NCBI GenBank assembly: GCA_017695115.1
Contig: JADILV010000041.1
Span: forward strand, 1 to 64,000
Direction of reading: 5' to 3'
DNA length: 64,000 nucleotides
DNA from: Candidatus Cryptobacteroides avicola
GTDB lineage: Bacteria > Bacteroidota > Bacteroidia > Bacteroidales > UBA932
The translations under genes and the position numbers were made by a program. Shown here one piece after another: positions 42,752 to 52,630 of the stretch. The notes under the pieces are model-generated. The model was not told the origin of the DNA. It ran no database searches and saw nothing but the letters and a program-made list of their open reading frames with translations. Each line of letters opens with the position of its first letter. Positions within the stretch are counted from its first letter, which is position 1.

Positions 42752-44752
42752 CTATTTCAGATATGCATCCGCGACGACTTTCTCGCTGCGGGAGATGAAA
42801 TCGCTCAGATCCTTGCCTTTCAGCATACCGTTGGCAAGCAGGGCCAGATCTGTGATCTGCTTCAGGATCTCATTCTTGGACGCAAATGCCTCCAGATCAG
42901 CCTTGTGGGCCTCTGCAGCAGCAGTCTTTGCATCGTCAGCAGCCTTCTTCTGCTCCTCTGTAGCATCTTTCGGAGCCTCTTCTACTGTATCCTGAGGTTT
43001 GACCTCAGCCTGCTTTGCTTCCATTATCCTGGCTACCAGAGGGTTCTGCATATTCACAGTGATATTGTAGGATGCAGGCATCTCACCATAGAAGTTCATC
43101 CCTCCTCCCAAAGACGACATCTCACGGTAACGGCGCATGAACTCGGACTGGGTGATGGCTATAGGAGCCGCTTCCTCGCCGAGATTGTCAGCTACGACAT
43201 AATACTGGTTCTCTTTCGGAAGCACATACTGGAATATGGTATTCAGATCGGCTTTCTCGGCGTCGTTGAGTTCAGGCCTGATCTTGTCCTCTTTCGGGAT
43301 GAGGTTGTCGATAGTGTCGGAATCCACACGGGCGAACCTGCTGTTCTCGACCTTCATCTCCAGCATGTTCACGAAATGAGAATCCAGCTGGCAGTCCATC
43401 AGAAGCACGTCATATCCCTTGTTCCTGGCAGCTTCGATGAAAGGATACTGCGACTCCGTATCGGTAGCATACAGGAAGACGACCTTTTTGTCCTTGTCAG
43501 TCTGCGCCCCTTCTATAGCTTTCTTATAATCATCTATGCTGAAATATTTTCCGTCAGTATTCTTCAGCAGGCAGAACTTCATCGCCCTCTCGCAGAACTT
43601 CTCGTCGCTGAGCATACCGTATTCGATGAAAAGCTTGAGGTTGTCCCATTTCTTTTCAAGAGCCTCGCGCTCATTTTTGAATATCTCCTCCAGACGGTCC
43701 GCAACCTTACGGGTGATATAGCCTGAAATCTTCTTCACATTGGCATCGCTCTGCAGATAGCTCCTCGACACGTTCAGAGGAATATCCGGAGAGTCTATCA
43801 CACCATGCAGCAAGGTTAAGAAGTCAGGGACGATATTGTCCACAGAATCGGTCACGAACATCTGGTTGCAGTACAGCTGTATCTTGTTCCTGGCAATCTC
43901 CATCCTGTCCTTGATCTTAGGGAAATACAGGATACCTGTCAGGTGGAACGGATAGTCCACATTCAGATGGATATAGAACAGAGGTTCCTCCTGCATCGGA
44001 TACAGGGCACGGTAGAATTCCATGTAATCCTCCGGCTTGAGGTCGGTCGGCTTTTTCGCCCAGAGAGGCTCGGTCTTGTTGACTACGTTGTCCTTGTCGG
44101 TATCGACATACTTGCCGTCCTTCCATTCCTGCTCCTTGCCGAAGATGACAGGCACCGGCATGAACTTGCAGTATTTGTCCAGAAGGGTCTGGATACGGCC
44201 TTTTGTAGCGAACTCGGCATCCTCGTCGTCGATATAAAGGGTAATCTCGGTACCTCTGTCGGCCTTGTCGCTGTCAGTCATCTCATATTCAGGGCTGCCG
44301 TCGCATGACCATCTGACCGCTTTCGCCCCTTCTTTCCACGACAAAGTATCGATGGTGACCTTCTTGGACACCATGAAAGCGGAGTAGAATCCCAGTCCGA
44401 AATGGCCTATGATATTGCCTATCTGGTCCTTGTATTTCTCCAGGAACTCGCCCGCGCTTGAAAACGCTATCTGGTTGATATACTGGTCGACTTCCTCGGC
44501 GGTCATACCCAGACCGTTATCAATCACCTTCAGGGTCTTCGCGTCCTCGTCAAGTACTATCCTGACATTCAGCTCTCCGAGCTCGCCCTTGAACTCGCCT
44601 GAAGCTGCCAGAGCCTTCATCTTCTGGTCGGCATCGACCGCATTGGCCACTAATTCCCTGAGGAAAATCTCATGGTCCGAATACAGGAACTTCTTGATCA
44701 CCGGGAAGATATTCTCGGTGGTAACACCTATTTTACCTTTTGTCTCGCTCAT
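42752..44752 (-). CDS. htpG: molecular chaperone HtpG (Hsp90)
   Basis: A 666-residue Hsp90. The N-terminal GHKL ATPase shows LRELVANAVDADQK, VIDNGLGMTAEEV and GHFGLGFYSAFMV. The middle domain carries the conserved RMEIARNKIQLYCNQMF region and SRSYLQSD. The C-terminal dimerisation domain includes a Lys/Ala/Glu-rich stretch near residue 610. It acts as a cytosolic chaperone and is transcribed alone, ending at the hairpin at 42630. Confidence 0.94.
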   Translation of the reverse strand: MSETKGKIGVTTENIFPVIKKFLYSDHEIFLRELVANAVDADQKMKALAASGEFKGELGELNVRIVLDEDAKTLKVIDNGLGMTAEEVDQYINQIAFSSAGEFLEKYKDQIGNIIGHFGLGFYSAFMVSKKVTIDTLSWKEGAKAVRWSCDGSPEYEMTDSDKADRGTEITLYIDDEDAEFATKGRIQTLLDKYCKFMPVPVIFGKEQEWKDGKYVDTDKDNVVNKTEPLWAKKPTDLKPEDYMEFYRALYPMQEEPLFYIHLNVDYPFHLTGILYFPKIKDRMEIARNKIQLYCNQMFVTDSVDNIVPDFLTLLHGVIDSPDIPLNVSRSYLQSDANVKKISGYITRKVADRLEEIFKNEREALEKKWDNLKLFIEYGMLSDEKFCERAMKFCLLKNTDGKYFSIDDYKKAIEGAQTDKDKKVVFLYATDTESQYPFIEAARNKGYDVLLMDCQLDSHFVNMLEMKVENSRFARVDSDTIDNLIPKEDKIRPELNDAEKADLNTIFQYVLPKENQYYVVADNLGEEAAPIAITQSEFMRRYREMSSLGGGMNFYGEMPASYNITVNMQNPLVARIMEAKQAEVKPQDTVEEAPKDATEEQKKAADDAKTAAAEAHKADLEAFASKNEILKQITDLALLANGMLKGKDLSDFISRSEKVVADAYLK

Positions 44753-44871
44753 AACTGTTATTGTTTTTCAATTGTCTTCTATCATTAAAATTTCGGGTCT
44801 CGCCCTCTGCCACGGCGGCATTCCTGCACAGAAGCCTCCGGAAGCACCGCACGATAAGTCAAAATATGTTC

Positions 44872-44903
44872 CAATAAAAAAGGACTGACATAATGTCAGT
44901 CCA
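44872..44903 (-). terminator. Rho-independent terminator of the OMP/lipoprotein operon
   Basis: On the minus strand GGACTGACAT and ATGTCAGTCC pair (44882-44902), followed by TTTTTTATT. It lies 46 bases past the last lipoprotein gene. Confidence 0.85.
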
Positions 44904-44948
44904 ATTTAACTCGCTCCAGCAAGGCTCTTATTCTTCAAGAATAAACTA

Positions 44949-45677
44949 CTATCTACTGACTTTATAGTCCACAATATTGTTCCCGGCTTCGCCCCGGCAT
45001 GTAATCACGCACCAGTCCTTCAGCAGGCCTCTGCAGTAAATGTCAATAGAAAGAATCCCTGTGATATCAGATGAACCGGATATGATACTATATGAAAAGG
45101 CATCTCCGGTATTTGAAAATACGGATCTATATCCGTCGGACGAGATTTCATGGCCGGAAACCGTGAACTTGCCAGTCCTGCCGACATCATCGGAGGTCAT
45201 TGTGATTTCCATCACACACTCCGAAGAATCGGATGTCCGCATTAAAATTTCCCATACTCCTTCCTCTTTACATGCCACTTCGCCATAAAGCAAAGACGGC
45301 TGCAGATAAGAACAGCCCATATCGCTGCAGAAATTCTCCACAGTCCATCCGGCACCGGTCTCCAGGAGACGCTTTCCTCCGGTAGAGATTCTGGCTTCCG
45401 AAAAACCCTGTTCTATTACAAGTGTATTTCCATCCACATGAAACACTTTGCCGGCCAAAGGAGATTCTCTCTGTTCTTCAGGAGACAACGATATGAAATG
45501 GTCTATGTCAAGTAAACGCATCATCATATCCAGTTCTCCGCATACATATGAAAGATAAATTCCTTCTGCATATTTTTCCAGTCTGTCGGAATCAAGCTGC
45601 CTGTAGTAATATCCGTCCTCTACTTTGCAGGAAAAGACCGAAAGTGCCGCTGCAATATACAATATCGTCCGTTTCAT
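44949..45677 (-). CDS. predicted lipoprotein, second of a duplicated pair
   Basis: A 242-residue protein with a lipoprotein signal (MKRTILYIAAALSVFSC) and a beta-rich mature part: YYYRQLDSDRLEKYAEGIYL, then GKVFHVDGNTLVIE and ITMTSDDVGRTGKFTVSG. No named family is recognised. Its layout and neighbours mirror the lipoprotein at 46390-47151, so the two appear to be diverged paralogues. It is the last gene of a four-gene unit and is followed by a terminator. Confidence 0.6.
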   Translation of the reverse strand: MKRTILYIAAALSVFSCKVEDGYYYRQLDSDRLEKYAEGIYLSYVCGELDMMMRLLDIDHFISLSPEEQRESPLAGKVFHVDGNTLVIEQGFSEARISTGGKRLLETGAGWTVENFCSDMGCSYLQPSLLYGEVACKEEGVWEILMRTSDSSECVMEITMTSDDVGRTGKFTVSGHEISSDGYRSVFSNTGDAFSYSIISGSSDITGILSIDIYCRGLLKDWCVITCRGEAGNNIVDYKVSR

Positions 45678-45720
45678 ATCCTAATAACATATCAGATAAG
45701 TCAAAAAACTTACGTAAAAG

Positions 45721-46371
45721 TCAGAACCTGTAACCGACTCCTGCCATACAACCCAGATACATGGTCCCGCTGCCGATTTCAAAGAACCCGAAGACTTTCT
45801 TTCCTGCAGTAACTCCTATGAAAACGACCTGTCCACCTATAGTGCCCTGCGAGACGCCCTGGAATGTACCGTACGAAAAACCTACACCCAATGATGAATA
45901 CAGTTTTACATATTCCCGGTTCAGATAGGAAAATCTTACCTGGGGCATGAATGTAACGATTGCCCCGCGGTCCGTTCCGGTCTTCAGTCCTGTATCGGCA
46001 CTGTACCTTTTGCTGTATATTCCGTTCGCACTCAGACCGAGAGAAAGTGAAAACCATTTTCTGAAGTGGAAAGCGAATTCCGTAGAAATGATCCCTGTCA
46101 TGTAGACATTCCCGTTGTAGTCTGCATACAGGTCTTCCAGCGACGGGTACGGAGACATAGCCGAAATTTCCGAATTCAGGAAATCCGTCACCGGATAGCC
46201 GCCCCATCCCGCCCTTACTTCATACCTGAATGGAACTGGCTCCCTGACTTTCTTTTCCCTGCCATGCGCTGACGGCGCAGACAGAAGCAGAACAAAAACA
46301 AAAGCGGTTGCCGCAATGAAACAGGAAGGCAGTTTATCCCGCAGCATATGATTCAGTTTGACTCTCATCAT
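45721..46371 (-). CDS. predicted outer-membrane beta-barrel protein, second copy
   Basis: A 216-residue protein with a signal region (FVFVLLLSAPSAHG) and alternating strands ending in the outer-membrane signature GVGYRF. The segment YLNREYVKLYSSLGVGFSYG matches HWLNRRYVRMYSSFGAGVAF in the protein at 47167-47838, so they are paralogues. It probably forms a small barrel in the outer membrane. Function unknown. Confidence 0.65.
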   Translation of the reverse strand: MMRVKLNHMLRDKLPSCFIAATAFVFVLLLSAPSAHGREKKVREPVPFRYEVRAGWGGYPVTDFLNSEISAMSPYPSLEDLYADYNGNVYMTGIISTEFAFHFRKWFSLSLGLSANGIYSKRYSADTGLKTGTDRGAIVTFMPQVRFSYLNREYVKLYSSLGVGFSYGTFQGVSQGTIGGQVVFIGVTAGKKVFGFFEIGSGTMYLGCMAGVGYRF

Positions 46372-46389
46372 GATAGTCGGACAATAAAA

Positions 46390-47151
46390 TTAACGGAAAC
46401 GGGAAAAGCCGGCAAATTGCGGACGAGGCGAAGGATAATATTTTACCGGAGCGCCGTTCCTGCTCACGCCCGTCCGGTCCGAATCGAATATTATAAGGAA
46501 AGAATCCGTCACTTCCGGCCCCGTTATCTTCACCGACATTGTCCCGCTTTCAGGTACATACGTAAACAGACCTTCATCACAGACCGGAAGCGACATCGGG
46601 CCGGAAGTTTCATCGTATGTCACCTCCATGACATGATCAGTCCCCGGTTCACGGTAGACCGATCTGAACGAATCCATATATACATCGGAACCTTCGACCT
46701 TCATCAACGCCTCTGCCGTAAATGTTTCAGAATCGCAGCCTATGCTGATTGACCAGTCAGCCATGGCGGATTCCATACGGAAACCGGCATCTTTCCAATA
46801 CGGAATCTCATACGGGTCGAATGAAAAGGTACAGTCCGTCTCCATGTGCAGGGTACCGATCATATCTACGGTTACCTTTTCATAGTACAGTTTGTCCCAT
46901 AACTCTCCGAAGTACCGGTCAGCAAGCTGTTCAGAAGCCTCCCTGTCCTCCCTTATATCCTGATATTCCATAAAGAATTCCGTCATTTCAGCACATCTGA
47001 AAAAATTGTTGACCTGCCATCCATATGATCTGGAAAACACTTCATAACCAGGATCGTCGATATCTTCGACATAATATGTATCCGTTGCCCGGCAACCAGA
47101 AATGACCTGGGCTGCAAGCAGGATTGCAAATACTGTTTTCAAATGTTCCAT
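46390..47151 (-). CDS. predicted lipoprotein, first of a duplicated pair
   Basis: A 253-residue protein with lipobox VISGC and a mature part beginning RATDTYYVEDIDDPGYEVFS. The middle shows TLHMETDCTFSFDPYEI and an unusual acidic, aromatic composition. No family is recognised. It lies between two paralogous barrel genes, separated by about 15-18 bases on each side, and pairs with the barrel upstream. Confidence 0.6.
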   Translation of the reverse strand: MEHLKTVFAILLAAQVISGCRATDTYYVEDIDDPGYEVFSRSYGWQVNNFFRCAEMTEFFMEYQDIREDREASEQLADRYFGELWDKLYYEKVTVDMIGTLHMETDCTFSFDPYEIPYWKDAGFRMESAMADWSISIGCDSETFTAEALMKVEGSDVYMDSFRSVYREPGTDHVMEVTYDETSGPMSLPVCDEGLFTYVPESGTMSVKITGPEVTDSFLIIFDSDRTGVSRNGAPVKYYPSPRPQFAGFSRFR

Positions 47152-47166
47152 ACCGCATTACATAAA

Positions 47167-47838
47167 CTAAAACCTGTATCCGGCACCGAGCCGTACACCG
47201 GTAAAGACAGTCCCTATTCCGATTTCAGCAAGGGCATAAAATCTTTTACCTGCACATATTCCTAAAGGATTGAGCTGGAAAGAGGGTAAAAGAACAACGG
47301 CCTGCTCGTCTCCTTTCCTATATCTGTCGCCGCTTATACAGAATGCCACACCGGCACCGAACGAAGAATACATCCGCACATACCGTCTGTTAAGCCAGTG
47401 AAGTTTAAGCAGCAGCACAGGTGTCAGATAGTTCCTTGATTCCGACATCGCGAGTGTATCATGGGCAAGGTTCCAATCCGGAAAACCTATGACTCCGGAT
47501 TTCCTGTATGTCTTTTTTCCTCCACCTTCATACGAAAGACTCGCCTCTAAAGCAATTATACTTGAAAAGTTGCAGGTAAAAGCAGCCGTCCAGACTCCAT
47601 ATGTGAATTCCTTTTCCCTATATGCATAGTCTCTGTAGATCTCAGGTATGCTCGAATGGGTTCCGCTATACAGGAAATCATATCCGAAAGTCCATCTTCC
47701 AGGCAGGAATGCGCCGCTGAAAGACAATTCGTATTTTTCAAAGCCGGAATCCTGACTGCTGTCCCGTTCCTTGGCCGCAATGTCCGGAAAACACCCGTAA
47801 GCGACAGCCAGCAAAACCGTCAGAACTGTTTTTCGCAT
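47167..47838 (-). CDS. predicted outer-membrane beta-barrel protein, first copy
   Basis: A 223-residue protein with a signal peptide (MRKTVLTVLLAVAYGCFP) and barrel-like strands, ending GAGYRF. It is paralogous to the product of 45721-46371 in its second half. The four-gene order barrel, lipoprotein, barrel, lipoprotein suggests tandem duplication of a two-gene module with both halves kept. Confidence 0.65.
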   Translation of the reverse strand: MRKTVLTVLLAVAYGCFPDIAAKERDSSQDSGFEKYELSFSGAFLPGRWTFGYDFLYSGTHSSIPEIYRDYAYREKEFTYGVWTAAFTCNFSSIIALEASLSYEGGGKKTYRKSGVIGFPDWNLAHDTLAMSESRNYLTPVLLLKLHWLNRRYVRMYSSFGAGVAFCISGDRYRKGDEQAVVLLPSFQLNPLGICAGKRFYALAEIGIGTVFTGVRLGAGYRF

Positions 47839-47905
47839 AATATGTCTATATAAAACCTCCGATAAGATGCGACATGAAAGCTTTTGGGTGCAACCCGTAT
47901 CAATG

Positions 47906-49549
47906 CTATTTATACAGAAACCGCTTGATGCTCATCTTCGGAGTCTTCTCGAACGGCTGGTCCACGACTTCGATTTTCGCAAGTTTGCTGTAAGACGGCA
48001 TGGACCTGTTCACATCGGCCACAATCCTGTCAAGCACAGCCTTCACGGCATCCTGTCCAAGCCCGTCCGCAGACATTTTATCCTTATCCATATATACAAG
48101 GGCTACCAGTTTCGCGCCCCTGTCCACTACTACCGATTCCACGACATACGGCTGGTTGTTCACCACAGCTTCGACCTCCTCCGGATAGATATTCTGGCCA
48201 TTGGAAGAAAGGATCATATTCTTGCTTCTTCCTCTTATGAAGATATTGCCCTGGGCATCAATCACTCCGAGATCCCCTGTCTTGAGCCACCCGTCCTCCG
48301 TAAACGAAGCCTGTGTAGCTTCAGGATTCTTGTAATATCCTGACATGATATTGACGCCTCTGGCCTGTATCTCCCCTGCCACATGCTGCGGGTCTTCGGA
48401 ATCTATCCTGACTTCGACCCTCTCCACGCATTTTCCGCAGGACTTCGGGACGAACTTCGTCCAATGCTCATAACCCAGGAGCGGTGCGCACTCCGTCATT
48501 CCATAACCCACCGTATATGGTAGCCGGAATTTCCTGAACCAGGACTCCACTTCAGGATTCAAAGCCGCGCCTCCCATGATTATCATACGGACATTCCCGC
48601 CGAAAGCAGACATTACCTTCTCGCGTATCTTCTTGAAAATAATGGAATTGATCCCTGGAATCTTTGTAAGGAACCTGACTGCCGGCTTTTTCAGCACAGG
48701 AAGGATGGAACCTTTGAAGACTTTCTCCATCACCAGAGGGACGGTCACCACCAGATACGGTTTCACCGCAGCCATAGCCCCCAGAAGCAGAGTCGGAGTA
48801 GGCGTCTTGCCAAGGAAATACACGTGCACTCCCCCGCAAAGAGGATACAGGAACTCGAACGCCATACCGTACATGTGGGCCAGCGGGAGCATTGACACTA
48901 TCGTCTCGCCGAAGCTGCACGGCATGAAATCCAGGCCGAACTCTATGTTGGAACTTATGGATTCATATCTGATCATCACTCCTTTAGGGGCGCTTGTCGT
49001 CCCGGACGTATAGTTGATCAGGGCTATATCCTTGTCGTTGTCCGTAGGATACGATACGTCTGACGGGCCGAACCCTTCAGGATGCCTGCCGGCAAAAATC
49101 CCGTCCAAAGACGCTACGGAAGCCTCAATGGCAGGATCGGAGCTGTACAGCAGAGTGAAATCGGACGTGGACATCACTCCTTTTACCTTGGGCATCTTGC
49201 TGATATCAAGTTTTTTCCATATATCATTGTCGGTAATGAGCACTATACTGTCCGAGTGGTCCACCAAAGAATTGACACTGTCCGGATGGAAGTCTGACAG
49301 GATAGGGACAGTGACCGCTTCATAGGTATTCGCCGCAAGGAATGAAACTGCCCACCTGGCTGAATTCCTGGCACAGATAGCAATCTTGTCACCTCTTTTC
49401 ACTCCTGCTGATTCAAAAAAGATATGGAATTTCTCAATATGGGCGGCAAGATCGCCGAAAGTGAAGGATTCTCCTTTATAGTCTGACAGGGCAGGCGCAT
49501 CCCAATGTTCCCGGATCTGCTCCTGAAGACGGGTAAAATAATGTTTCAT
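47906..49549 (-). CDS. AMP-dependent acyl-CoA synthetase/ligase (FadD/FAA1-like)
   Basis: A 547-residue ANL-superfamily enzyme that activates a carboxylic acid with ATP and joins it to CoA, most likely a long-chain fatty acid. Motifs: YTSGTTSAPKGVM (phosphate loop), MLPLAHMYG, GYGMTECAPLLG, GWLKTGDLG and a C-terminal KMSIKRFL with the catalytic lysine. No carrier-protein genes adjoin it. The 67-base gap to the downstream barrel gene could allow read-through. Confidence 0.87.
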   Translation of the reverse strand: MKHYFTRLQEQIREHWDAPALSDYKGESFTFGDLAAHIEKFHIFFESAGVKRGDKIAICARNSARWAVSFLAANTYEAVTVPILSDFHPDSVNSLVDHSDSIVLITDNDIWKKLDISKMPKVKGVMSTSDFTLLYSSDPAIEASVASLDGIFAGRHPEGFGPSDVSYPTDNDKDIALINYTSGTTSAPKGVMIRYESISSNIEFGLDFMPCSFGETIVSMLPLAHMYGMAFEFLYPLCGGVHVYFLGKTPTPTLLLGAMAAVKPYLVVTVPLVMEKVFKGSILPVLKKPAVRFLTKIPGINSIIFKKIREKVMSAFGGNVRMIIMGGAALNPEVESWFRKFRLPYTVGYGMTECAPLLGYEHWTKFVPKSCGKCVERVEVRIDSEDPQHVAGEIQARGVNIMSGYYKNPEATQASFTEDGWLKTGDLGVIDAQGNIFIRGRSKNMILSSNGQNIYPEEVEAVVNNQPYVVESVVVDRGAKLVALVYMDKDKMSADGLGQDAVKAVLDRIVADVNRSMPSYSKLAKIEVVDQPFEKTPKMSIKRFLYK

Positions 49550-49640
49550 AGAATCGGCATTCAGTTTTAATGTTCGAAATCTTACAAACTTACGGATTTT
49601 TTCTGAAAATCGCTATATTTGACAAAAACAGTCTGAAAAC

Positions 49641-50480
49641 ATGAGAAAGACACCGATAGTCGCACTTATCTATGACTTCGACGGGACCCTGTCTCCAGGC
49701 AATATGCAGGAGTTCGGCTTCATCCAGGCCATCGGGAAAAGTCCCAAGGAGTTCTGGACAATGAGCGATGACATCGCCAAAGGCCAGGATGCCAGCAACA
49801 TCCTCAGCTATATGAAACTGATGTTCGATGAAGCGGCAAAGGCCCGTATAAAGCTGAAAAGGAGCAAATTCAAGAGTTTCGGGAAAAGCATCGAACTGTT
49901 CGAAGGCGTAAGGGAATGGTTCGGGCTCGTGAACCGGTACGGAAAAGAGCACGGAGTCATCGTCGAGCATTATATCAACTCATCCGGGCTGGCGGAAATG
50001 ATCGAGGGAACGCCGATAGCCAAAGAGTTCAAGCGCATCTTCGCCTGCTCGTTCCTGTACAACGAAAAGGGAGAAGCCGTCTGGCCCGGAGTTGCGGTAG
50101 ACTACACCGCCAAGACCCAGTTCATCTTCAAGATAAACAAAGGCATCCTCAGCATCCGTGACAACCAGCTGGTAAACGAGAGCCAGATGGAAGAAAACAA
50201 AAGAATCCCATTTCCGCACATGATATACTTCGGCGACGGAGAGACGGATGTACCCTGCATGAAAATAGTCAAAATGTTCGGCGGGCATTCGATAGCGGTG
50301 TACAACCCGGCCATTCCGGGAAAGAAACCCACGGCGCAGAAACTTCTCAGGCAGAAAAGGGTGAATTTCATCACCCCGGCATGCTATACGAAAGACAGCA
50401 GGGCATATAAAGTGGTCTGCGCGATCATAGACAAGATCCGCGCAGACCATGAATTGAAGATGCTTGAAAATTTCAAGTAA
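49641..50480 (+). CDS. HAD-superfamily hydrolase
   Basis: A 279-residue HAD phosphatase. Motif I is YDFDGTLS near the N-terminus with both aspartates, and motif IV is YFGDGETDVPCMK. The middle has HYINSSGLAEMIEGT, where a phosphoserine-phosphatase-like subclass has motif II. The C-terminus is basic. The substrate is unknown. It converges on purT with a gap of only four bases and no visible terminator. Confidence 0.83.
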   Translation: MRKTPIVALIYDFDGTLSPGNMQEFGFIQAIGKSPKEFWTMSDDIAKGQDASNILSYMKLMFDEAAKARIKLKRSKFKSFGKSIELFEGVREWFGLVNRYGKEHGVIVEHYINSSGLAEMIEGTPIAKEFKRIFACSFLYNEKGEAVWPGVAVDYTAKTQFIFKINKGILSIRDNQLVNESQMEENKRIPFPHMIYFGDGETDVPCMKIVKMFGGHSIAVYNPAIPGKKPTAQKLLRQKRVNFITPACYTKDSRAYKVVCAIIDKIRADHELKMLENFK

Positions 50481-50484
50481 AGAC

Positions 50485-51669
50485 TCAATATACCTTCACC
50501 TGGAGCTTTGCGTAGGCACGCTCCGCTTTCGCCCTGGCTTCTTCGACTGTATCCGCTGTGGCAAGGATGACTCCGAGACGGCGGTGTCCGACGATTTCAG
50601 GCTTTCCGAAAATCCGGATCTGGACACCAGGCTCTTCCACGACCTTGTCCAGATTGCAGAATTCGTATTCGCGGGTATTCCCTTCCACTACGACAGCCTT
50701 CGAGGCTGAAGGGCCGAAGAAACGGACCTCCGGTATAGGAAGACCGAGAACGGCACGTGCATGGAGAGCGAACTCGGAGAGGTCCTGTGAAATCATAGTC
50801 ACCATGCCGGTATCATGCGGTCTCGGAGACACTTCACTGAAAATGACATCGTTGCCTTTTACAAACAGTTCCACGCCGAAAATACCGTATCCGCCGAGAG
50901 CATCGGTAATCTCCCTGGCAATATGTTCGGCTTTCTTTACAGCCTCTTCCGGCATGGCCTGCGGCTGCCAGGACTCGCGGTAATCCCCGTCTACCTGATG
51001 GTGGCCGACCGGTTTGAGGAAAGTGGTGCCTGCAGAATGCCTTACAGTCAGCAGTGTGATTTCATAGTCAAAATCAACGAAACCTTCTACTATGACCTTG
51101 CCGCTTCCTGCGCGTCCGCCCTCCTGGGAAATATGCCATGCACTGTCAATATCTGCTTCTGAACGTATCACGCTCTGCCCGTGTCCGGAAGAACTCATAA
51201 CAGGCTTCACTACGCAAGGCATGCCGATCTCTTCCACTGCCTTTTCAAATCCAGCCCGGTCCGATGCGAACCTGTAAGGGGAAGTCGGGAGCCCGAGAGT
51301 CTCCGCAGCAAGACGCCTGATGCCTTCCCTATTCATGGTCAGGCGGGCGGCCTTGGCGGTAGGAACTACATGATAGCCTTCATTTTCCAGCTCCACAAGC
51401 GTATCCGTTGCGATAGCCTCGATTTCCGGGATGATGACATCCGGTTTCTCCTGCTCGATGACCTCGCGCAGGGCTCTTCCGTCAAGCATAGGGATGACAT
51501 GGAAGGAATTGGCTACCTGCATGGCAGGTGCGCCTTCATATTTGTCCACTGCAACCACTTGTACACCATAACGCTGCAGTTCAATAGCGACTTCCTTTCC
51601 CAGCTCTCCAGAGCCGCACAGGAGGGCTTTCTTACCATACTTGGTAAATGTAGTTCCGATATTGACCAT
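50485..51669 (-). CDS. purT: formate-dependent phosphoribosylglycinamide formyltransferase
   Basis: A 394-residue ATP-grasp enzyme that converts GAR, formate and ATP to FGAR, the folate-independent route for step 3 of purine synthesis. Motifs: [49 protein letters not shown], and [21 protein letters not shown] text ([16 protein letters not shown]) for metal binding. It is 12 bases downstream of the amidohydrolase gene aguB and is probably in the same transcript, an association without obvious metabolic logic. Confidence 0.93.
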   Translation of the reverse strand: MVNIGTTFTKYGKKALLCGSGELGKEVAIELQRYGVQVVAVDKYEGAPAMQVANSFHVIPMLDGRALREVIEQEKPDVIIPEIEAIATDTLVELENEGYHVVPTAKAARLTMNREGIRRLAAETLGLPTSPYRFASDRAGFEKAVEEIGMPCVVKPVMSSSGHGQSVIRSEADIDSAWHISQEGGRAGSGKVIVEGFVDFDYEITLLTVRHSAGTTFLKPVGHHQVDGDYRESWQPQAMPEEAVKKAEHIAREITDALGGYGIFGVELFVKGNDVIFSEVSPRPHDTGMVTMISQDLSEFALHARAVLGLPIPEVRFFGPSASKAVVVEGNTREYEFCNLDKVVEEPGVQIRIFGKPEIVGHRRLGVILATADTVEEARAKAERAYAKLQVKVY

Positions 51670-51681
51670 AATCCTTAAAAT

Positions 51682-52569
51682 TTATTTGCCGTACCTTTTC
51701 AATATATCACCGAAAGCATCGATACGCCTGTCACGGAAGAAAGGCCAGCCGCGACGCACATATTCCGTCCTGTCCAGATCTATACCCACGACCTTCACAC
51801 CTTCCTCGTCTTTCCCGAACTCGGCAAGGATCTCGCCCTGCGGTCCCGTTGCGAAAGAATGTCCCCAGAACTGCAGTCCGACCGTGTTCCCTGACGGATC
51901 GTCCTCGTGCCCTGTCCTGTTGACAGTCACTACCGGCAGCCCGTTGGCCACAGCGTGCCCTCTCTGGACAAGCTGCCATGCTCCGCACTGGACTTTCTGC
52001 TCCTCTTCCGGATCAGTCCCGACCCCGCCTATGGCAGTAGGGTAAATGAGAATCTGGGCACCGTTCAGAGCCATTATCCTGGCAGCCTCCGGGTACCACT
52101 GGTCCCAGCAGACAAGCACGCCGAGAGTACCGACAGAAGTCTCTACAGGCTTGAACCCCAGGTCTCCAGGTGTGAAATAGAACTTCTCGTAGTAGCAAGG
52201 ATCGTCAGGAATATGCATTTTCCTGTATTTCCCTGCTATAGTGCCGTCCTTTTCGATGACTACAGCCGTGTTGTGGTATATACCTGCCGTCCTGCGCTCG
52301 AAAAGGGAAAGGACCAGGACAATGCCGAGCTCCTTTGCCAGGGCGCCGTAAGTTTCCGTAGAAGGGCCTGGTATCGGCTCGGCGAGGTCGCAAAGGGATG
52401 CGTCTTCTGTCTGACAGAAATAAACGGAGTTGTGAAGTTCCTGGAGGACAACGAGCTGCGCTCCCATCCCGGCGCATTTCCTGATATTGTTCTTCAGTTT
52501 TTCGATATTTGCAGCGATATCCGTCCCGCAGGACTGCTGCACCATTCCGACTTTCAGTATCTTGCTCAT
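51682..52569 (-). CDS. aguB: N-carbamoylputrescine amidohydrolase
   Basis: A 295-residue nitrilase-superfamily hydrolase releasing putrescine, CO2 and ammonia from N-carbamoylputrescine. The catalytic triad is visible: Glu in LVVLQELHNS, Lys in YRKMHIPDDP and Cys in GVLVCWDQWYPEAARI. The active site and the adjacency of an agmatine deiminase gene fix the role. It follows aguA in the same orientation. Confidence 0.92.
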   Translation of the reverse strand: MSKILKVGMVQQSCGTDIAANIEKLKNNIRKCAGMGAQLVVLQELHNSVYFCQTEDASLCDLAEPIPGPSTETYGALAKELGIVLVLSLFERRTAGIYHNTAVVIEKDGTIAGKYRKMHIPDDPCYYEKFYFTPGDLGFKPVETSVGTLGVLVCWDQWYPEAARIMALNGAQILIYPTAIGGVGTDPEEEQKVQCGAWQLVQRGHAVANGLPVVTVNRTGHEDDPSGNTVGLQFWGHSFATGPQGEILAEFGKDEEGVKVVGIDLDRTEYVRRGWPFFRDRRIDAFGDILKRYGK

Positions 52570-52630
52570 ATTCTATTGTATTTTAAGGTTGTGAGGACCA
52601 GAAGGCAAGCACAACGTAGAAATCACCATG

